A stretch of 64,000 nt of DNA from Planctomycetaceae bacterium (GCA_009778035.1 WRKP01000008.1:1-64000); one strand, 5' to 3'. Counted from the first letter of the stretch, positions 8,122-17,654 are shown. Translations and numbers: made by a program. The notes: generated by a model not told the origin, from the sequence alone.

Positions 8122-10086
8122 TCAGTTAATTTTCACCATCCCGCCCTTGACCGTCAGCATCCCGCCGCCATCGACGGTTCCGTGAGCGGAACTCTTGAGC
8201 GTAAAGCCGGCCGTTCCTTCCAAATTGAGCGTCGTTCCTGCATCGGCTTTCAAACCCGTTCCGCTCTTGAGCGTCATCGCCGTCCCCGACTTCATCGACG
8301 CCGCCGTGCCGGACTCCAACGTCAAAGAACCGTCCGCCTTGATCGTCAGGTTCCCCTTGACCGTCAGCGTCAAATTCCCCTCGACCGTCCAGTTGGCATT
8401 GCCCTTGATCTTCCGCGTTTCGTTCCCGTCGATGGTTAAATCGACATTGCCTTTGATTTTTCGCGTCTCATTCCCGTCGATATTGCAATCGACGTTCCCC
8501 TTAATTTTTCGTGTCTCGTTTCCTTTTTCAAGTTCGACCGTCCGGTTGCCCTTTTTGAGCGTCAACTTGTCATCGGCTTCCTTGATTTCGGTCGTTCGAG
8601 CATTTTCAATTTCGACCCGCATATTCTTTTGCGCATGCAGGTACAGTTCCTCGGCATCTTTTTTGTCCTCAAAGGAAATTTCGTTTCCGGCACTGCCCTG
8701 CTTGCTCGAACGCGTGCGAATCACGCTTCGCGTTGCATTACCGGGCATTTCATACGGCGGCTTGTTTTTATCGTTGTACACCACGCCGGTTATGATAGGC
8801 CGATCGGGATCGCCGCCCTCAAAATTCACCAAAACTTCCTGGTCGATACGGGGCAAAAACACGATACCGTAATTCGTGCCCGCCCAACTTTGAGCAACGC
8901 GAACCCAACAGGACGAATTTTCGTCGTTTTTGCCCTCTCGGTCCCAATAAAACTGCACTTTAACGCGTCCATGCTTGTCGGTTTCAATTTCTTCGCCGCT
9001 TTTCCCGACGACCAAAGCGGGAATCGGCCCGAAAGTCCGGGGTTTGGGCGTTTTTCGCAACGGGAGCGGAGCGATTTTGGCGGGAATCGCCTCGATTTCC
9101 GTCCGGTACTGTGCCTGCCCTGCTCCTCCGGTCGGCGGAAGTTCCTGCGAAACATCGGTTTTCATACTTCGCACGACCCAGGCGGCGTTAATATCGCTGC
9201 GAGGATGTCCGGTAATTTTGAATCGAAAACCCGGTGCGAGCCCCGAAGCGGATGTCGTTGCCGTCAAAAGCATTTCGCTGGCCAGAGCCGCTTGGAGACG
9301 CTGGTCGGCCAGCGTTTCGCCTCGGGATTTTTCCGTGTATCCGCCGGGATAAGCGTACTGTTCCAGCGTCTTTTCGCCTTTCGTTGCAAGCAATTTCGTC
9401 GTGGGAGTCTCAAAGTTGTAATCATTCAACGAAACTTTGAGCGGCACGCTTTGCTTGCTCAACGTCACATCACGTACCTCGTTTTTCGGTGTGAGGGAAT
9501 AATTCTCGTAAATATACGGCAGCGAGGCGGCTTGTGGAGCATCTGCAAAAATGTCCGGCTTGTTGCCGAGCACCAATGTCGCTTCGCTCTCGGTGTGCGT
9601 GAAGTAGTAAAATACACCGGCCTCTTCGAGCAGTCGGGAAACGAAATCGAAATCGGTCTCGTTGTACTGCACGACGTATTCCAACTTGGGAAACGAGCCG
9701 CTGGTTTTGTCTTGGTATTTGACGTTTTCCTTTTTTAAGACTTCGCCGACGATGTCCAAGACGGTTTTTTTCTGATAGACGGCACAGTTCGATTTAAGCG
9801 TGAGGAGCCAAAATCTTGGCCGGATTTCCAGCACGTATTCGGTTCCTCGCTGCTTTGTTCGGCCTTGCTCGAATCGGGTGCAGATCCCGGCGATATGCCG
9901 TTTTGCTTTCCCGTCGGGCAGGTCGATGGACAGGGAAACATCCTTGCCGAGCACTTTGTCAATTTCGAGAGAAGATTCCTGGCTGACGGCGTGAATGGCG
10001 TAAAAATACGCCTCGGACAGCGTTTCGCTGCCGAGACAGGAGGTCAATTCCAGGGATTTCGCAAACGGGGTTTGGAGTGTCAGCAT
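8122..10086 (-). CDS. vgrG: T6SS spike protein VgrG (TssI)
   Basis: VgrG forms the trimeric spike on top of the Hcp tube. The 654-residue protein has the gp27-like N-terminal part (about 1-380), then the gp5 OB-fold region (KHGRVKVQFYWDREGKND, followed by CWVRVAQSWAG) and a C-terminal beta-helix visible as short repeats (GNETRKIKGNV, GNLTLTVKGN, KSGTAMTLKSGTG). It ends at the beta-helix (GGMVKIN) with no added effector domain, so it is a structural rather than an evolved VgrG. It lies 6 bases downstream of a small candidate effector gene and 18 bases upstream of the PAAR-like gene, a classic cargo-spike-tip arrangement. Confidence 0.95.
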   Translation of the reverse strand: MLTLQTPFAKSLELTSCLGSETLSEAYFYAIHAVSQESSLEIDKVLGKDVSLSIDLPDGKAKRHIAGICTRFEQGRTKQRGTEYVLEIRPRFWLLTLKSNCAVYQKKTVLDIVGEVLKKENVKYQDKTSGSFPKLEYVVQYNETDFDFVSRLLEEAGVFYYFTHTESEATLVLGNKPDIFADAPQAASLPYIYENYSLTPKNEVRDVTLSKQSVPLKVSLNDYNFETPTTKLLATKGEKTLEQYAYPGGYTEKSRGETLADQRLQAALASEMLLTATTSASGLAPGFRFKITGHPRSDINAAWVVRSMKTDVSQELPPTGGAGQAQYRTEIEAIPAKIAPLPLRKTPKPRTFGPIPALVVGKSGEEIETDKHGRVKVQFYWDREGKNDENSSCWVRVAQSWAGTNYGIVFLPRIDQEVLVNFEGGDPDRPIITGVVYNDKNKPPYEMPGNATRSVIRTRSSKQGSAGNEISFEDKKDAEELYLHAQKNMRVEIENARTTEIKEADDKLTLKKGNRTVELEKGNETRKIKGNVDCNIDGNETRKIKGNVDLTIDGNETRKIKGNANWTVEGNLTLTVKGNLTIKADGSLTLESGTAASMKSGTAMTLKSGTGLKADAGTTLNLEGTAGFTLKSSAHGTVDGGGMLTVKGGMVKIN

Positions 10087-10092
10087 GATGAC

Positions 10093-10722
10093 CTAAAACC
10101 AGAGACGATGACAGTTTCTATTACGAGAATAAAGAGGATGGACACCCTCCTCTCGCTGGTCGTAGCGTATTCTTTTCACGGCCTCCTTGCACAAGCCGAT
10201 TATATCGTCAGGAGTCCACGTAAGACGCCATTTCCACGGCTTCAGTTTATTAAAACCTTGATTGGTTAATGGAAATATCCTGTCCGAACCAGCATTTAAT
10301 GCATGCGCAACCGTTGCGGCACAATTTTGAATCAGTCCGCTATAATTTGACCCAGAGGAAAACACACTCACTTTTGCATTTCCTTGCTTAAAACGAACTA
10401 TCCATTGATAAATCGCGTCATGGTTTATATAGTCGCAATCTTTGAATGACCAACAATGGGCATGCGGATCACTCTCATCACAGAGAGACCCCATGTCTGC
10501 GTTGCCTTGTCTACCGCCGATGGGATTGGCTCCTGCCCCTGGTCCAAAATCAATTCTTGCATAAGAGCCTGCGGCCGTCTTGACTTCCATCCAAGCATGT
10601 CCGAGCGCAGTTTGCCGTGCTTGGACAGTTTTCACATAAACATGAACAGCACCTTCACAGGGAAGGGTTCGTATATCTGGTAATGTAGATAGTATAGGCC
10701 CTATGTAACCCGACTTGCCCAT
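10093..10722 (-). CDS. Candidate T6SS effector, permuted papain-like fold suspected
   Basis: I do not recognise this 209-residue protein from a named family. It has an upstream Shine-Dalgarno (AGGAG about 7 bases before the ATG) and lies 6 bases before vgrG, the usual place for a VgrG cargo. A histidine in LGHAWMEVKT (H42) precedes a cysteine in IQNCAATVAHAL (C134). This His-then-Cys order, with Asn-Cys at the start of a helix, is the arrangement of permuted NlpC/P60 (LRAT/YiiX-like) cysteine hydrolases. A cell-wall or lipid hydrolase role is therefore inferred, not shown. No secretion signal is visible, which suits T6SS delivery. No immunity gene is apparent: the next gene upstream is the CheA-like kinase. 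Confidence 0.6.
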   Translation of the reverse strand: MGKSGYIGPILSTLPDIRTLPCEGAVHVYVKTVQARQTALGHAWMEVKTAAGSYARIDFGPGAGANPIGGRQGNADMGSLCDESDPHAHCWSFKDCDYINHDAIYQWIVRFKQGNAKVSVFSSGSNYSGLIQNCAATVAHALNAGSDRIFPLTNQGFNKLKPWKWRLTWTPDDIIGLCKEAVKRIRYDQREEGVHPLYSRNRNCHRLWF

Positions 10723-10843
10723 AACACTCTCCTATTCTGCTAACAATGAATACCGCGTAAAATCCTTCAACGCTTTTGAGCGTATCGGCATTTTGGCCAA
10801 ACGCGGTGCAATGTTTTTGCAAAAAACAAACAGGACGGCAATC

Positions 10844-13051
10844 TCATATCTCCGCATTCGCGTCGTATCGGAACACCGTCGTCGGCAAACTCTGATGCTC
10901 CGCGATGTTGAAAAGCGGTGCCCAACGATCTATCGCATTCTTCAACTCGTCCGGCTTCAACGGCGATGCCCATAATACCTTGATCGCCAATCCGCAATGG
11001 CCGTTCTCGATGTCCGCGATGCTCGGTAACGTCGATAATATCGTCCCGTGATAGCACAACTTCCGCAACGTCAAATACGCAATCAAAAATTCCGCCTGAC
11101 GGCCCGGCTTAAAGCGTATAAACGTCTCGTATGCCTGAGAACCCTGTTTCAATGCCCCCAATAACTGCAATTCCACCGTCGGAACCAGCGTAAACGTCGT
11201 TCCCAATAGTTGATCCGGGTCCGTAATCGTCTCATCCTTGTCCAATGTTCGCATTGTCGCTTCAATACGCTCCAACAACGCTTCATTATCAGCCGGCACG
11301 GATTTCGGCAACGTCTTCGTCGCCAAATTGAGTTCGCTCACGCCGTCAAGCATCGTGTCCATCAATTCTTGCGACATTTCGATTTGGTCTTTACGGACAT
11401 GATCGAGCAGCGTTTCCAATTTGTGGGCCAAGTTGGCCGAGGCCGTAACGCCCAACATCGTGAAATTGCCCTTGGCCGCATGCAATCGGCGAAAAGCCTC
11501 TTTCATCAATTCCGAATCTTTATCATTTTCCAGCGACAAGAGCACATCTTGCAATTCCATCAAGCCGCGGGAAAGTTCCGTCAGCAAGTCGGTAATGTCG
11601 GTGTCGGACAGGTCTTTTTGGCTGGTTTCTTCCATTCGGGCCGCGATTCTGTCCCGTTGAGCGGAGAGTTTCGACTTGGCAACCAATTCATCCTGCGTGT
11701 GCCGAACGGCCGTCGAGGTTGGAATCGACGTCCCGAAGGCAACCGCTACCTCCTCGTGCGTTTGGCTGTCATCGCTGAACGAGGCCGCATCGCCGTGTCC
11801 TTCGTCGGGCCCGAGCGGAGCACCGACCGCTTTGGCAACCGTCGTGTTAATGTCAACCGTCATCCCGACGCGTCCGCCGCTGATAATGCACGTTCCCGCA
11901 ATCCCCAGGGCTTCCTGATTGAACATATCCTTGGCGAGCGGAACGTTCACCAACTTGGATGGGGCAAGGAACTCGGAAACGATGCACGCGATGGTATCTT
12001 TTTTCCCTTCGATAATCACGACGGGAACGACTTCGGGATTGTCCAGGCGTGTCGTTTCGCTGCCCAAAAGTTCGGAAAGGTCGAACAGCGGAATCGGCGT
12101 GCCGAGGTATTTGATAAACCGGTCTCGGTCCATCGAGGCTTGGATTTGGTCGAGTTTTAGCCCTTGCAGGCTGACGACTTGGTCGATAGACAGGGCGTAG
12201 AGCGTGTCATTGCACCGGACGATGAGCGCGTCGATGATGTTGACGGCTTTCAGTTTCGGAATGTTTAATCGGATCGTAAAGCCCTGTTTGGGAACATTTT
12301 CCAGCGAAATAGTGCCGCTGAATTCGGCGACCATCGTGCTAACGAGGTCGAGTCCGACGCCGCGGCCTGATGTATCCGTTGCTCGTTCTTTTGTCGAAAA
12401 CCCGGATGCACAGAGGATATGCAGCAGGTCGGGATGTTCGTTTGGCCTGAGATACCCCTGTTTTCGGGCTCGTTCATAGATTTTTTCTTCATCAATTCCC
12501 CGTCCATCATCGGAAATAATGATTTCGGTTTCGTGTTCATGTTCGATGGCACGGAGCAGGATGATCCCGGTTTCATTTTTTCCGGCGTGGAGTCGTTCGA
12601 TGGGCGTTTCGAGTCCATGGTCGGCGGCGTTTCGGAGCATGTGCAGAACGGGCTCGACGAGTCGTTCGGCTAGGGCTTTATCGACGAGGACTTTATCGCC
12701 TTCGAATTTGAGTTCGATGTCTTTTTTAAGGTTTCGGGCGAGATCGCGGACGGGCCGACGGAACAGTTTGAAGGTTTCGCCGATTTCGACCATACGGATG
12801 GCCATGACGAGGTCGTGTAGGTCTTGGGAGATGCGAGCGGAGGATTCGTCGGCGGATTTGATAATTTGCAAATCCCCTTCGGTCATAGGTCGATGATTTG
12901 TAACGGCATCGACCATATCGCGTTGGAGTTCGTGGAGAGTCGAACTGGTGATGATAACTTCTCCGGCCAGATTGAGGAGTTTGTCGAGGTGTTCGATGCG
13001 GACGAGCATACGATCGACTCCGCGGTTTTGATGGGGATTCGCGTCGGACAT
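10844..13051 (-). CDS. CheA-like histidine kinase with permuted domain order
   Basis: Chemotaxis-type sensor kinase, 735 residues. The order differs from standard CheA (P1-P2-P3-P4-P5). The N-terminus is the P3-like dimerisation helices (about 10-100), then the HATPase with N box HMLRNAADHGLE (137-148), G1 DDGRGID (181-187) and G2 GRGVGLDLV (229-237), then a CheW-like P5 domain (about 260-410). Only after a linker comes an Hpt domain whose predicted phospho-acceptor is H524 in RRLHAAKGNF, followed by a P2-like alpha/beta domain (about 615-715). All catalytic motifs look intact. No cheW, cheY or cheB lies beside it; an MCP (32578-34614) and a lone Hpt protein (17923-18273) are also in the window. 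Confidence 0.85.
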   Translation of the reverse strand: MSDANPHQNRGVDRMLVRIEHLDKLLNLAGEVIITSSTLHELQRDMVDAVTNHRPMTEGDLQIIKSADESSARISQDLHDLVMAIRMVEIGETFKLFRRPVRDLARNLKKDIELKFEGDKVLVDKALAERLVEPVLHMLRNAADHGLETPIERLHAGKNETGIILLRAIEHEHETEIIISDDGRGIDEEKIYERARKQGYLRPNEHPDLLHILCASGFSTKERATDTSGRGVGLDLVSTMVAEFSGTISLENVPKQGFTIRLNIPKLKAVNIIDALIVRCNDTLYALSIDQVVSLQGLKLDQIQASMDRDRFIKYLGTPIPLFDLSELLGSETTRLDNPEVVPVVIIEGKKDTIACIVSEFLAPSKLVNVPLAKDMFNQEALGIAGTCIISGGRVGMTVDINTTVAKAVGAPLGPDEGHGDAASFSDDSQTHEEVAVAFGTSIPTSTAVRHTQDELVAKSKLSAQRDRIAARMEETSQKDLSDTDITDLLTELSRGLMELQDVLLSLENDKDSELMKEAFRRLHAAKGNFTMLGVTASANLAHKLETLLDHVRKDQIEMSQELMDTMLDGVSELNLATKTLPKSVPADNEALLERIEATMRTLDKDETITDPDQLLGTTFTLVPTVELQLLGALKQGSQAYETFIRFKPGRQAEFLIAYLTLRKLCYHGTILSTLPSIADIENGHCGLAIKVLWASPLKPDELKNAIDRWAPLFNIAEHQSLPTTVFRYDANAEI

Positions 13052-13269
13052 AGTTGACGGACAGAATTACCGGAAACGTCTATGAAAACTGACTCATTGT
13101 ACCCGATGACGCGGAAAATGCAATTTCGGGGGCGGAGTATGGCCAACTGCAAGTGTCAAATCGGGCGAAAGAGGCAGGCCACCGACTGGCAAGGGGGCAC
13201 AATATGCAATTTACACACGTAAACCGCCCCGCCCTGCGGCGGCTAACCGCTCACGCCCCGCACCCAGGG
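13052..13269. other. Divergent intergenic region
   Basis: The sequence between the leftward CheA gene and rightward aroDE. It holds a GC-rich inverted stretch (CCGCCCTGCGGCGG, near 13226-13240) and no credible gene. The aroDE promoter begins at its right end. Confidence 0.5.
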
Positions 13270-13297
13270 TTGAAAATTCCGTGCCATACTCTATACT
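13270..13297 (+). promoter_or_regulatory. Promoter of aroDE
   Basis: TTGAAA at 13270-13275, a 16-base spacer and TATACT at 13292-13297. The predicted start of transcription lies about 15-17 bases before the aroDE ATG, so the leader is very short. Confidence 0.6.
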
Positions 13298-13320
13298 CGT
13301 AAAAAAGCACCCCCGCCAAA

Positions 13321-14844
13321 ATGATCTGCGTTACGATAGCCTGCGGAAGCCATACCCGAATGGTCGCCGAACATGAACGCCTCGCTCAAGAAGGCGTTAA
13401 ATTGGTCGAACTGCGTCTCGATTTCCTGCGACGCGAACCCGACTTGAACCGAATCATCCCTCATCGGCCGACCGCGACCGTTCTCACCGTCCGCCGGCAA
13501 CAAGACGGGGGGCTTTGGCGAGATTCCGAAGAAAAACGGCTTATGCTGCTCCGAACGGCCATCGCGACCGAACCGGAATTCATCGACCTCGAAATTGATG
13601 TTGCCGAAAAAATTCCGCTCTTCGGGAAAACACGCCGGATTATCAGTTATCATAATCTGGAAACGATGCCGGAAAACCTCGAACGGCTCTATCTGACGAT
13701 GTTGGCGAAGAATCCGTACTTCATCAAAATTGCCGTAACGCCGCAGAGCCTCAGTGAAATGTATCTCTTCCTCAATTTCATCCGGCGGAAAAACGAAGAA
13801 GCCAAACAACTCGGGGAAAACGGCATCCGCGTCATCGGGATTTGTATGGGCGAAATGGGAAAAGCCGCACGTATCCTCTCCAAACGCTTTAGTATGCCCT
13901 ATACTTACGCGACGTTTTCCGAAGACCGAATCATCGCGCCGGGCTTGATCGTCTATAAAGACCTGCTTGACCTTTATCATTACGACTATATTGACCAAGA
14001 GACGGCCGTGTATGGGATCATCGGCAACCCGCTGGGGCATTCAATGAGTCCGCTGGTTCATAACCGAGCATTCATCGAGCAAAAAATCAATGCCGTCTAT
14101 ATCCCGTTGCAAATTGAAGAATCCGATGTTGAAGACCTGATTCGCCTCGCACCGGAATTAGGCTTGCAGGGAATCAGCGTTACGATTCCGCATAAAACGA
14201 CGATCATCAGCCAACTGACCAAGGCCGACCAGGCCGTCGAAAAAATCGGTGCCTGCAATACCGTCGTTTTTCGGCAGGGCGAACGCATTGGATACAATAC
14301 CGATTACATCGCATCCATCGGAAGCATAGAAACGGCACTGGATGGCAGCATATTGGATGAAGACAGTGTTTTGCGAAACCAAACGGCACTCGTTTTGGGT
14401 GCTGGCGGAGCGGGAAAAGCGCTGGCGTATGGACTCGTTCAACGCGGTGCGATGGTTACGGTAACGGACATCAATCCGACTCAAGCGATGGAACTTGCCC
14501 GGCATTTTGGCATCGACTATATCCGATGGGAGCACCGCGAAACTTTGCAGCCAAACATTTTGCTCAACTGCACTTCGGTCGGGATGTATCCGAAAGTTGA
14601 TGAAATGCCGTATTCCAAATCCGCATTGCGTTCGAGCATGTTGGTGTTCGATGCGGTCTATAATCCGGAGCATACTTTGCTTATTCGGACGGCAAAAGAG
14701 AAGGGGTGCAAAGTCGTAACGGGCATTGAAATGTTTGTCGGTCAAGCGTGTTATCAATTCAAACTTTTTACGGGCCAGCACACCTCGCCATCCAAGATGC
14801 GGATACGCTTGAAGGAAGCGATTGCGAGAATGAATTGGGCGTAA
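13321..14844 (+). CDS. aroDE: Bifunctional 3-dehydroquinate dehydratase / shikimate dehydrogenase
   Basis: Catalyses steps three and four of the shikimate pathway: 3-dehydroquinate to 3-dehydroshikimate, then NADPH-dependent reduction to shikimate. The N-terminal half (about 1-222) is a type I dehydratase with catalytic H111 (ISYHN) and Schiff-base K136 (FIKIAV). The C-terminal half (about 228-507) is shikimate dehydrogenase with the substrate loop GNPLGHSMSPLVHN, VTIPHKT (K292), IGACNTV, GYNTD and a nucleotide-binding GAGGAGKA. Both active sites look complete. Fused AroD-AroE proteins are known from plants and chlamydiae. The transketolase C-half follows after 22 bases, so the two may be cotranscribed. 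Confidence 0.96.
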   Translation: MICVTIACGSHTRMVAEHERLAQEGVKLVELRLDFLRREPDLNRIIPHRPTATVLTVRRQQDGGLWRDSEEKRLMLLRTAIATEPEFIDLEIDVAEKIPLFGKTRRIISYHNLETMPENLERLYLTMLAKNPYFIKIAVTPQSLSEMYLFLNFIRRKNEEAKQLGENGIRVIGICMGEMGKAARILSKRFSMPYTYATFSEDRIIAPGLIVYKDLLDLYHYDYIDQETAVYGIIGNPLGHSMSPLVHNRAFIEQKINAVYIPLQIEESDVEDLIRLAPELGLQGISVTIPHKTTIISQLTKADQAVEKIGACNTVVFRQGERIGYNTDYIASIGSIETALDGSILDEDSVLRNQTALVLGAGGAGKALAYGLVQRGAMVTVTDINPTQAMELARHFGIDYIRWEHRETLQPNILLNCTSVGMYPKVDEMPYSKSALRSSMLVFDAVYNPEHTLLIRTAKEKGCKVVTGIEMFVGQACYQFKLFTGQHTSPSKMRIRLKEAIARMNWA

Positions 14845-14866
14845 GAACTCATAACAGACCTTAACC

Positions 14867-15874
14867 ATGAAAATCCGCACTAAAATCCACGCCGAACACC
14901 TCGTTAAGTGGAGCAAAAACAAACCGGAAATCTATCTGCTCTCCGCCGACCTCACCAGTTCCTGCGAGGCTGATTTGTTTCGCGATGCCTATCCCGACCG
15001 ATTCCTCTCGATGGGAATTGCCGAACAAAATATGCTCGCCTTCGCCGGCGGGATGGCTCGGCAAGGATTCATCCCGCTGATTCATACCTTTGCCGTGTTC
15101 ATTTATCGCCGAGCATACGACCAAATTGCAATGTCGGTTGCCTATCCGAATTTGCCCGTCAAAATGTTCGGCTTCCTTCCGGGTATTCTCACGCCCGGCG
15201 GGGCGACGCACCAGGCGATTGAGGATGTTTCCGTCATGCGGTCGCTGCCGAATATGACGATTTTGGAAAGCGGCGACGCGGGCGAAGTCGAAGCCGTACT
15301 GGATATTGCCTATCGGATTGACGGTCCGGTGTATATTCGGCAACTTCGCGGCGAGGTGCCGATCCTGTTTCCCCGTAATGAGCCGATGAAATTGGGGAAG
15401 CCTCGAATGTTGTCCAAGGGCAGCGACTTCGTGTTGCTGACGAGCGGAATCTGTACGGAAGAGGGAATGCGTGCCGTTGCCGCATTGCAAGATAGGGGCG
15501 TGTATCTGACGCATTACCATATATCGACGCTCAAGCCGTTCGAGCATCCAGACATTGTGCAAGCGATTGCCGAAAGTCGATACGGAGCGATTACGCTTGA
15601 GAATCACAGCGTGATTGGCGGCCTTGGTTCGATTGTTGCGGAATGTATGGCGGAGGCCGGAGTCGGCAAAAAATTGCGTCGGCTCGGGTTGCAGGATACA
15701 TTTGCACACGGAGCGAGTCGGCGGTATTTGATGCGGGAATACGGCTTGGATGCCGTTGCGTTGATTACTCTGGTTGAAGAGGTGTTGCACGAACGCTTTG
15801 GCATCACGGAGCAGGATTTATCGGAGACGTATACCCCGGCCGTGCATAGCAATGCGAAAGCGGAAGCCCTGTGA
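14867..15874 (+). CDS. Transketolase, C-terminal subunit
   Basis: A 335-residue protein matching only the pyrimidine-binding and C-terminal domains of transketolase. The Glu of the cofactor-activating motif is in SMGIAEQNMLAFAGGMA, and TPGGATHQAIEDVSVMR fits the family. The thiamine diphosphate-binding N-terminal half is missing and no partner gene is visible nearby, so the working enzyme needs an N-terminal subunit encoded elsewhere. Split transketolases occur in several bacteria and archaea. The partner and substrate are inferred: it may supply pentose and erythrose 4-phosphate, consistent with the adjacent shikimate gene. Its last codons end just before a half-copy of the palindromic repeat. 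Confidence 0.9.
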   Translation: MKIRTKIHAEHLVKWSKNKPEIYLLSADLTSSCEADLFRDAYPDRFLSMGIAEQNMLAFAGGMARQGFIPLIHTFAVFIYRRAYDQIAMSVAYPNLPVKMFGFLPGILTPGGATHQAIEDVSVMRSLPNMTILESGDAGEVEAVLDIAYRIDGPVYIRQLRGEVPILFPRNEPMKLGKPRMLSKGSDFVLLTSGICTEEGMRAVAALQDRGVYLTHYHISTLKPFEHPDIVQAIAESRYGAITLENHSVIGGLGSIVAECMAEAGVGKKLRRLGLQDTFAHGASRRYLMREYGLDAVALITLVEEVLHERFGITEQDLSETYTPAVHSNAKAEAL

Positions 15875-15880
15875 GGCCGC

Positions 15881-15900
15881 GGCTTTCGCCGGAATGACGG
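15881..15900. repeat. Half-copy of the palindromic element
   Basis: Reads CTTTCGCCGGAATGACGG, one arm of the two-armed element seen in full at 17706-17786 and 44081-44153. It sits between two convergent genes. Confidence 0.6.
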
Positions 15901-15919
15901 TTTCTGGACAAATCCAAAT

Positions 15920-17551
15920 CTATGCCATCCAGGCGGGCAGCACATCGGGAGCGGGCAGTTTCACCGGATAAACTTTAGAAACCGGAGACATTGCCGCTAT
16001 TTCCTTGATCAGCACGGCATCCGGCTCGTCATCCAAGGCCAAGACCCCGATATGGTAGCCGCCCGGCTGACGCGAACACTTCATCCGGCCGACCGACATA
16101 TCGCTGATGTTCAAATTACGGGCACCGAGCGAACAGCCCAACGCTCCAATCACGCCCGGCTTGTCCTGATGCTCCACAAAGAGCAAATTGCCGTCCAAAT
16201 AGCCCTCTAATTGGTAATCATTGTACATCACCAACCGCGGCATCGAATTGCCGAAGAGCGTGCCGGAAATCGCAACCGACCCCTGATCGCCGAACAATTC
16301 CGCCGTGATCAACGAGGAAAATTCGCCGATTTCCGAAGTTTTTTCGATGGATAAATCAATCCCCCGCTCCTTAAGAAGCGGAGCTGCACTCACGATATTG
16401 ATGTCTTCTTGCATCGCGGCCGTCGTTAACCCCGCCGCAAAGGCACTGGAAATCAACGATGTGTCCTTTTTGGAAACTTCGCCCTTAAACCGCAGTTTGC
16501 AGGATTTGATATTACCCAGTTGCAACTGGGCCGAAAGCATTCCGAGCCGATAGGCGAGATTCAACTGGCCCCGATGGGATGCCAATGTGCTCGCGTCGAG
16601 CGTTCCGAAGTTGACCGCCTGGCGGATCGTGCCGTGCGTGAAATAATCGAGCAAGAGTTCGACGGCTTCGAGGGCGACATTCGTTTGCGCTTCCTCGGTG
16701 CTGGCTCCCAAATGCGGGGTGCATACGACGTGCGGCTTGCCGAAGAGCGGATGCGATGTGCAGGGCTCTTCTTCGTAGACATCGAGGGCGACGCCGCCGA
16801 GTTTGCCGGTTTCCAGGCCGTCGACGAGCGTGTCGAGGTCGTAGATTCCGCCTCGGGCACAGTTGATCAGTTTGGCCCCTTTTTTAACGAGTTCGAGTTC
16901 CTTTTTGCCGAACATCCCGCGTGTTTGGTCATTGAGCGGGGTGTGAACGGTCAGGAAGTCAATCTGCGGCAGCATGTCATGCAGATGATTGACGAGCGTA
17001 ATACCGAGTTCATCGGCACGCTGTGCGGTGAAGAAGGGGTCGAGGGCAATGACTTTCATTTCGAAGGCTTTGGCGTAACCGGCAACGACTTGGCCGATTC
17101 GGCCCATCCCGACGATGCCGATGGTTTTGCCGGCGAGTTGGTTGCCGGTATAGTTTTTACGGTCCCAGCGTCCTTCGATAAGGGCTTGGTAGGCCGGTGC
17201 GGTATTGCGAGACAGGGCGAGAATGAGGGCAAAAGTTTGTTCGGCAGTCGAGATGGTATTCCCGCCGGGCGTGTTCATGACGATGATACCGTGTCGGGTT
17301 GCGGCTTTGGTATCAATGTTATCGACGCCGGCACCGGCTCGTGCGATGGCTTTGAGTCGGGAATTGCCTTCGAGTGCTTCGGCGGTGATTTTCACACCGC
17401 TTCGGACGATGGCCCCGTCGAATCCGGTCAGACATTTTTTAAGTTCGTCGCCTTTGAGTCCGAGATGTTCTTCGAATTCGATATTGGGAGCATTTTGGAG
17501 GATATTTTTGCCATCGTCGGAGATGGGATCGAGCAGTACAATTTTCGGCAT
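15920..17551 (-). CDS. serA: D-3-phosphoglycerate dehydrogenase (long form)
   Basis: First enzyme of serine synthesis; oxidises 3-phosphoglycerate with NAD+. The 543-residue protein is the long type: substrate- and NAD-binding domains (GMGRIGQVVAGYAKAF Rossmann loop, NCARGGIYD with the catalytic Arg, TPHLGASTEEAQ with the catalytic His), then an ASB-type intervening domain and a C-terminal ACT domain (FVEHQDKPGVIGALG) that usually confers serine control. It is convergent with the transketolase subunit. Upstream lies the repeat-filled 17552-17922 gap. Confidence 0.97.
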   Translation of the reverse strand: MPKIVLLDPISDDGKNILQNAPNIEFEEHLGLKGDELKKCLTGFDGAIVRSGVKITAEALEGNSRLKAIARAGAGVDNIDTKAATRHGIIVMNTPGGNTISTAEQTFALILALSRNTAPAYQALIEGRWDRKNYTGNQLAGKTIGIVGMGRIGQVVAGYAKAFEMKVIALDPFFTAQRADELGITLVNHLHDMLPQIDFLTVHTPLNDQTRGMFGKKELELVKKGAKLINCARGGIYDLDTLVDGLETGKLGGVALDVYEEEPCTSHPLFGKPHVVCTPHLGASTEEAQTNVALEAVELLLDYFTHGTIRQAVNFGTLDASTLASHRGQLNLAYRLGMLSAQLQLGNIKSCKLRFKGEVSKKDTSLISSAFAAGLTTAAMQEDINIVSAAPLLKERGIDLSIEKTSEIGEFSSLITAELFGDQGSVAISGTLFGNSMPRLVMYNDYQLEGYLDGNLLFVEHQDKPGVIGALGCSLGARNLNISDMSVGRMKCSRQPGGYHIGVLALDDEPDAVLIKEIAAMSPVSKVYPVKLPAPDVLPAWMA

Positions 17552-17654
17552 CGTTTGTTGGTTGATAATTTTTTTTACGGAGTGCCCTCATTGGCTTTTC
17601 CGTTCGTAGTGATTATACTGGCCAAACGGTTTTTTGACAATCCTGTTGTGAGGT

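Noticed and set aside
7645-9738. Plus-strand open frames of 225-369 codons
   Set aside because: They are antisense to PAAR-like and vgrG genes, which have clear family motifs.
11210-12160. Plus-strand frame of 316 codons
   Set aside because: Antisense to the CheA kinase core; no known motif.
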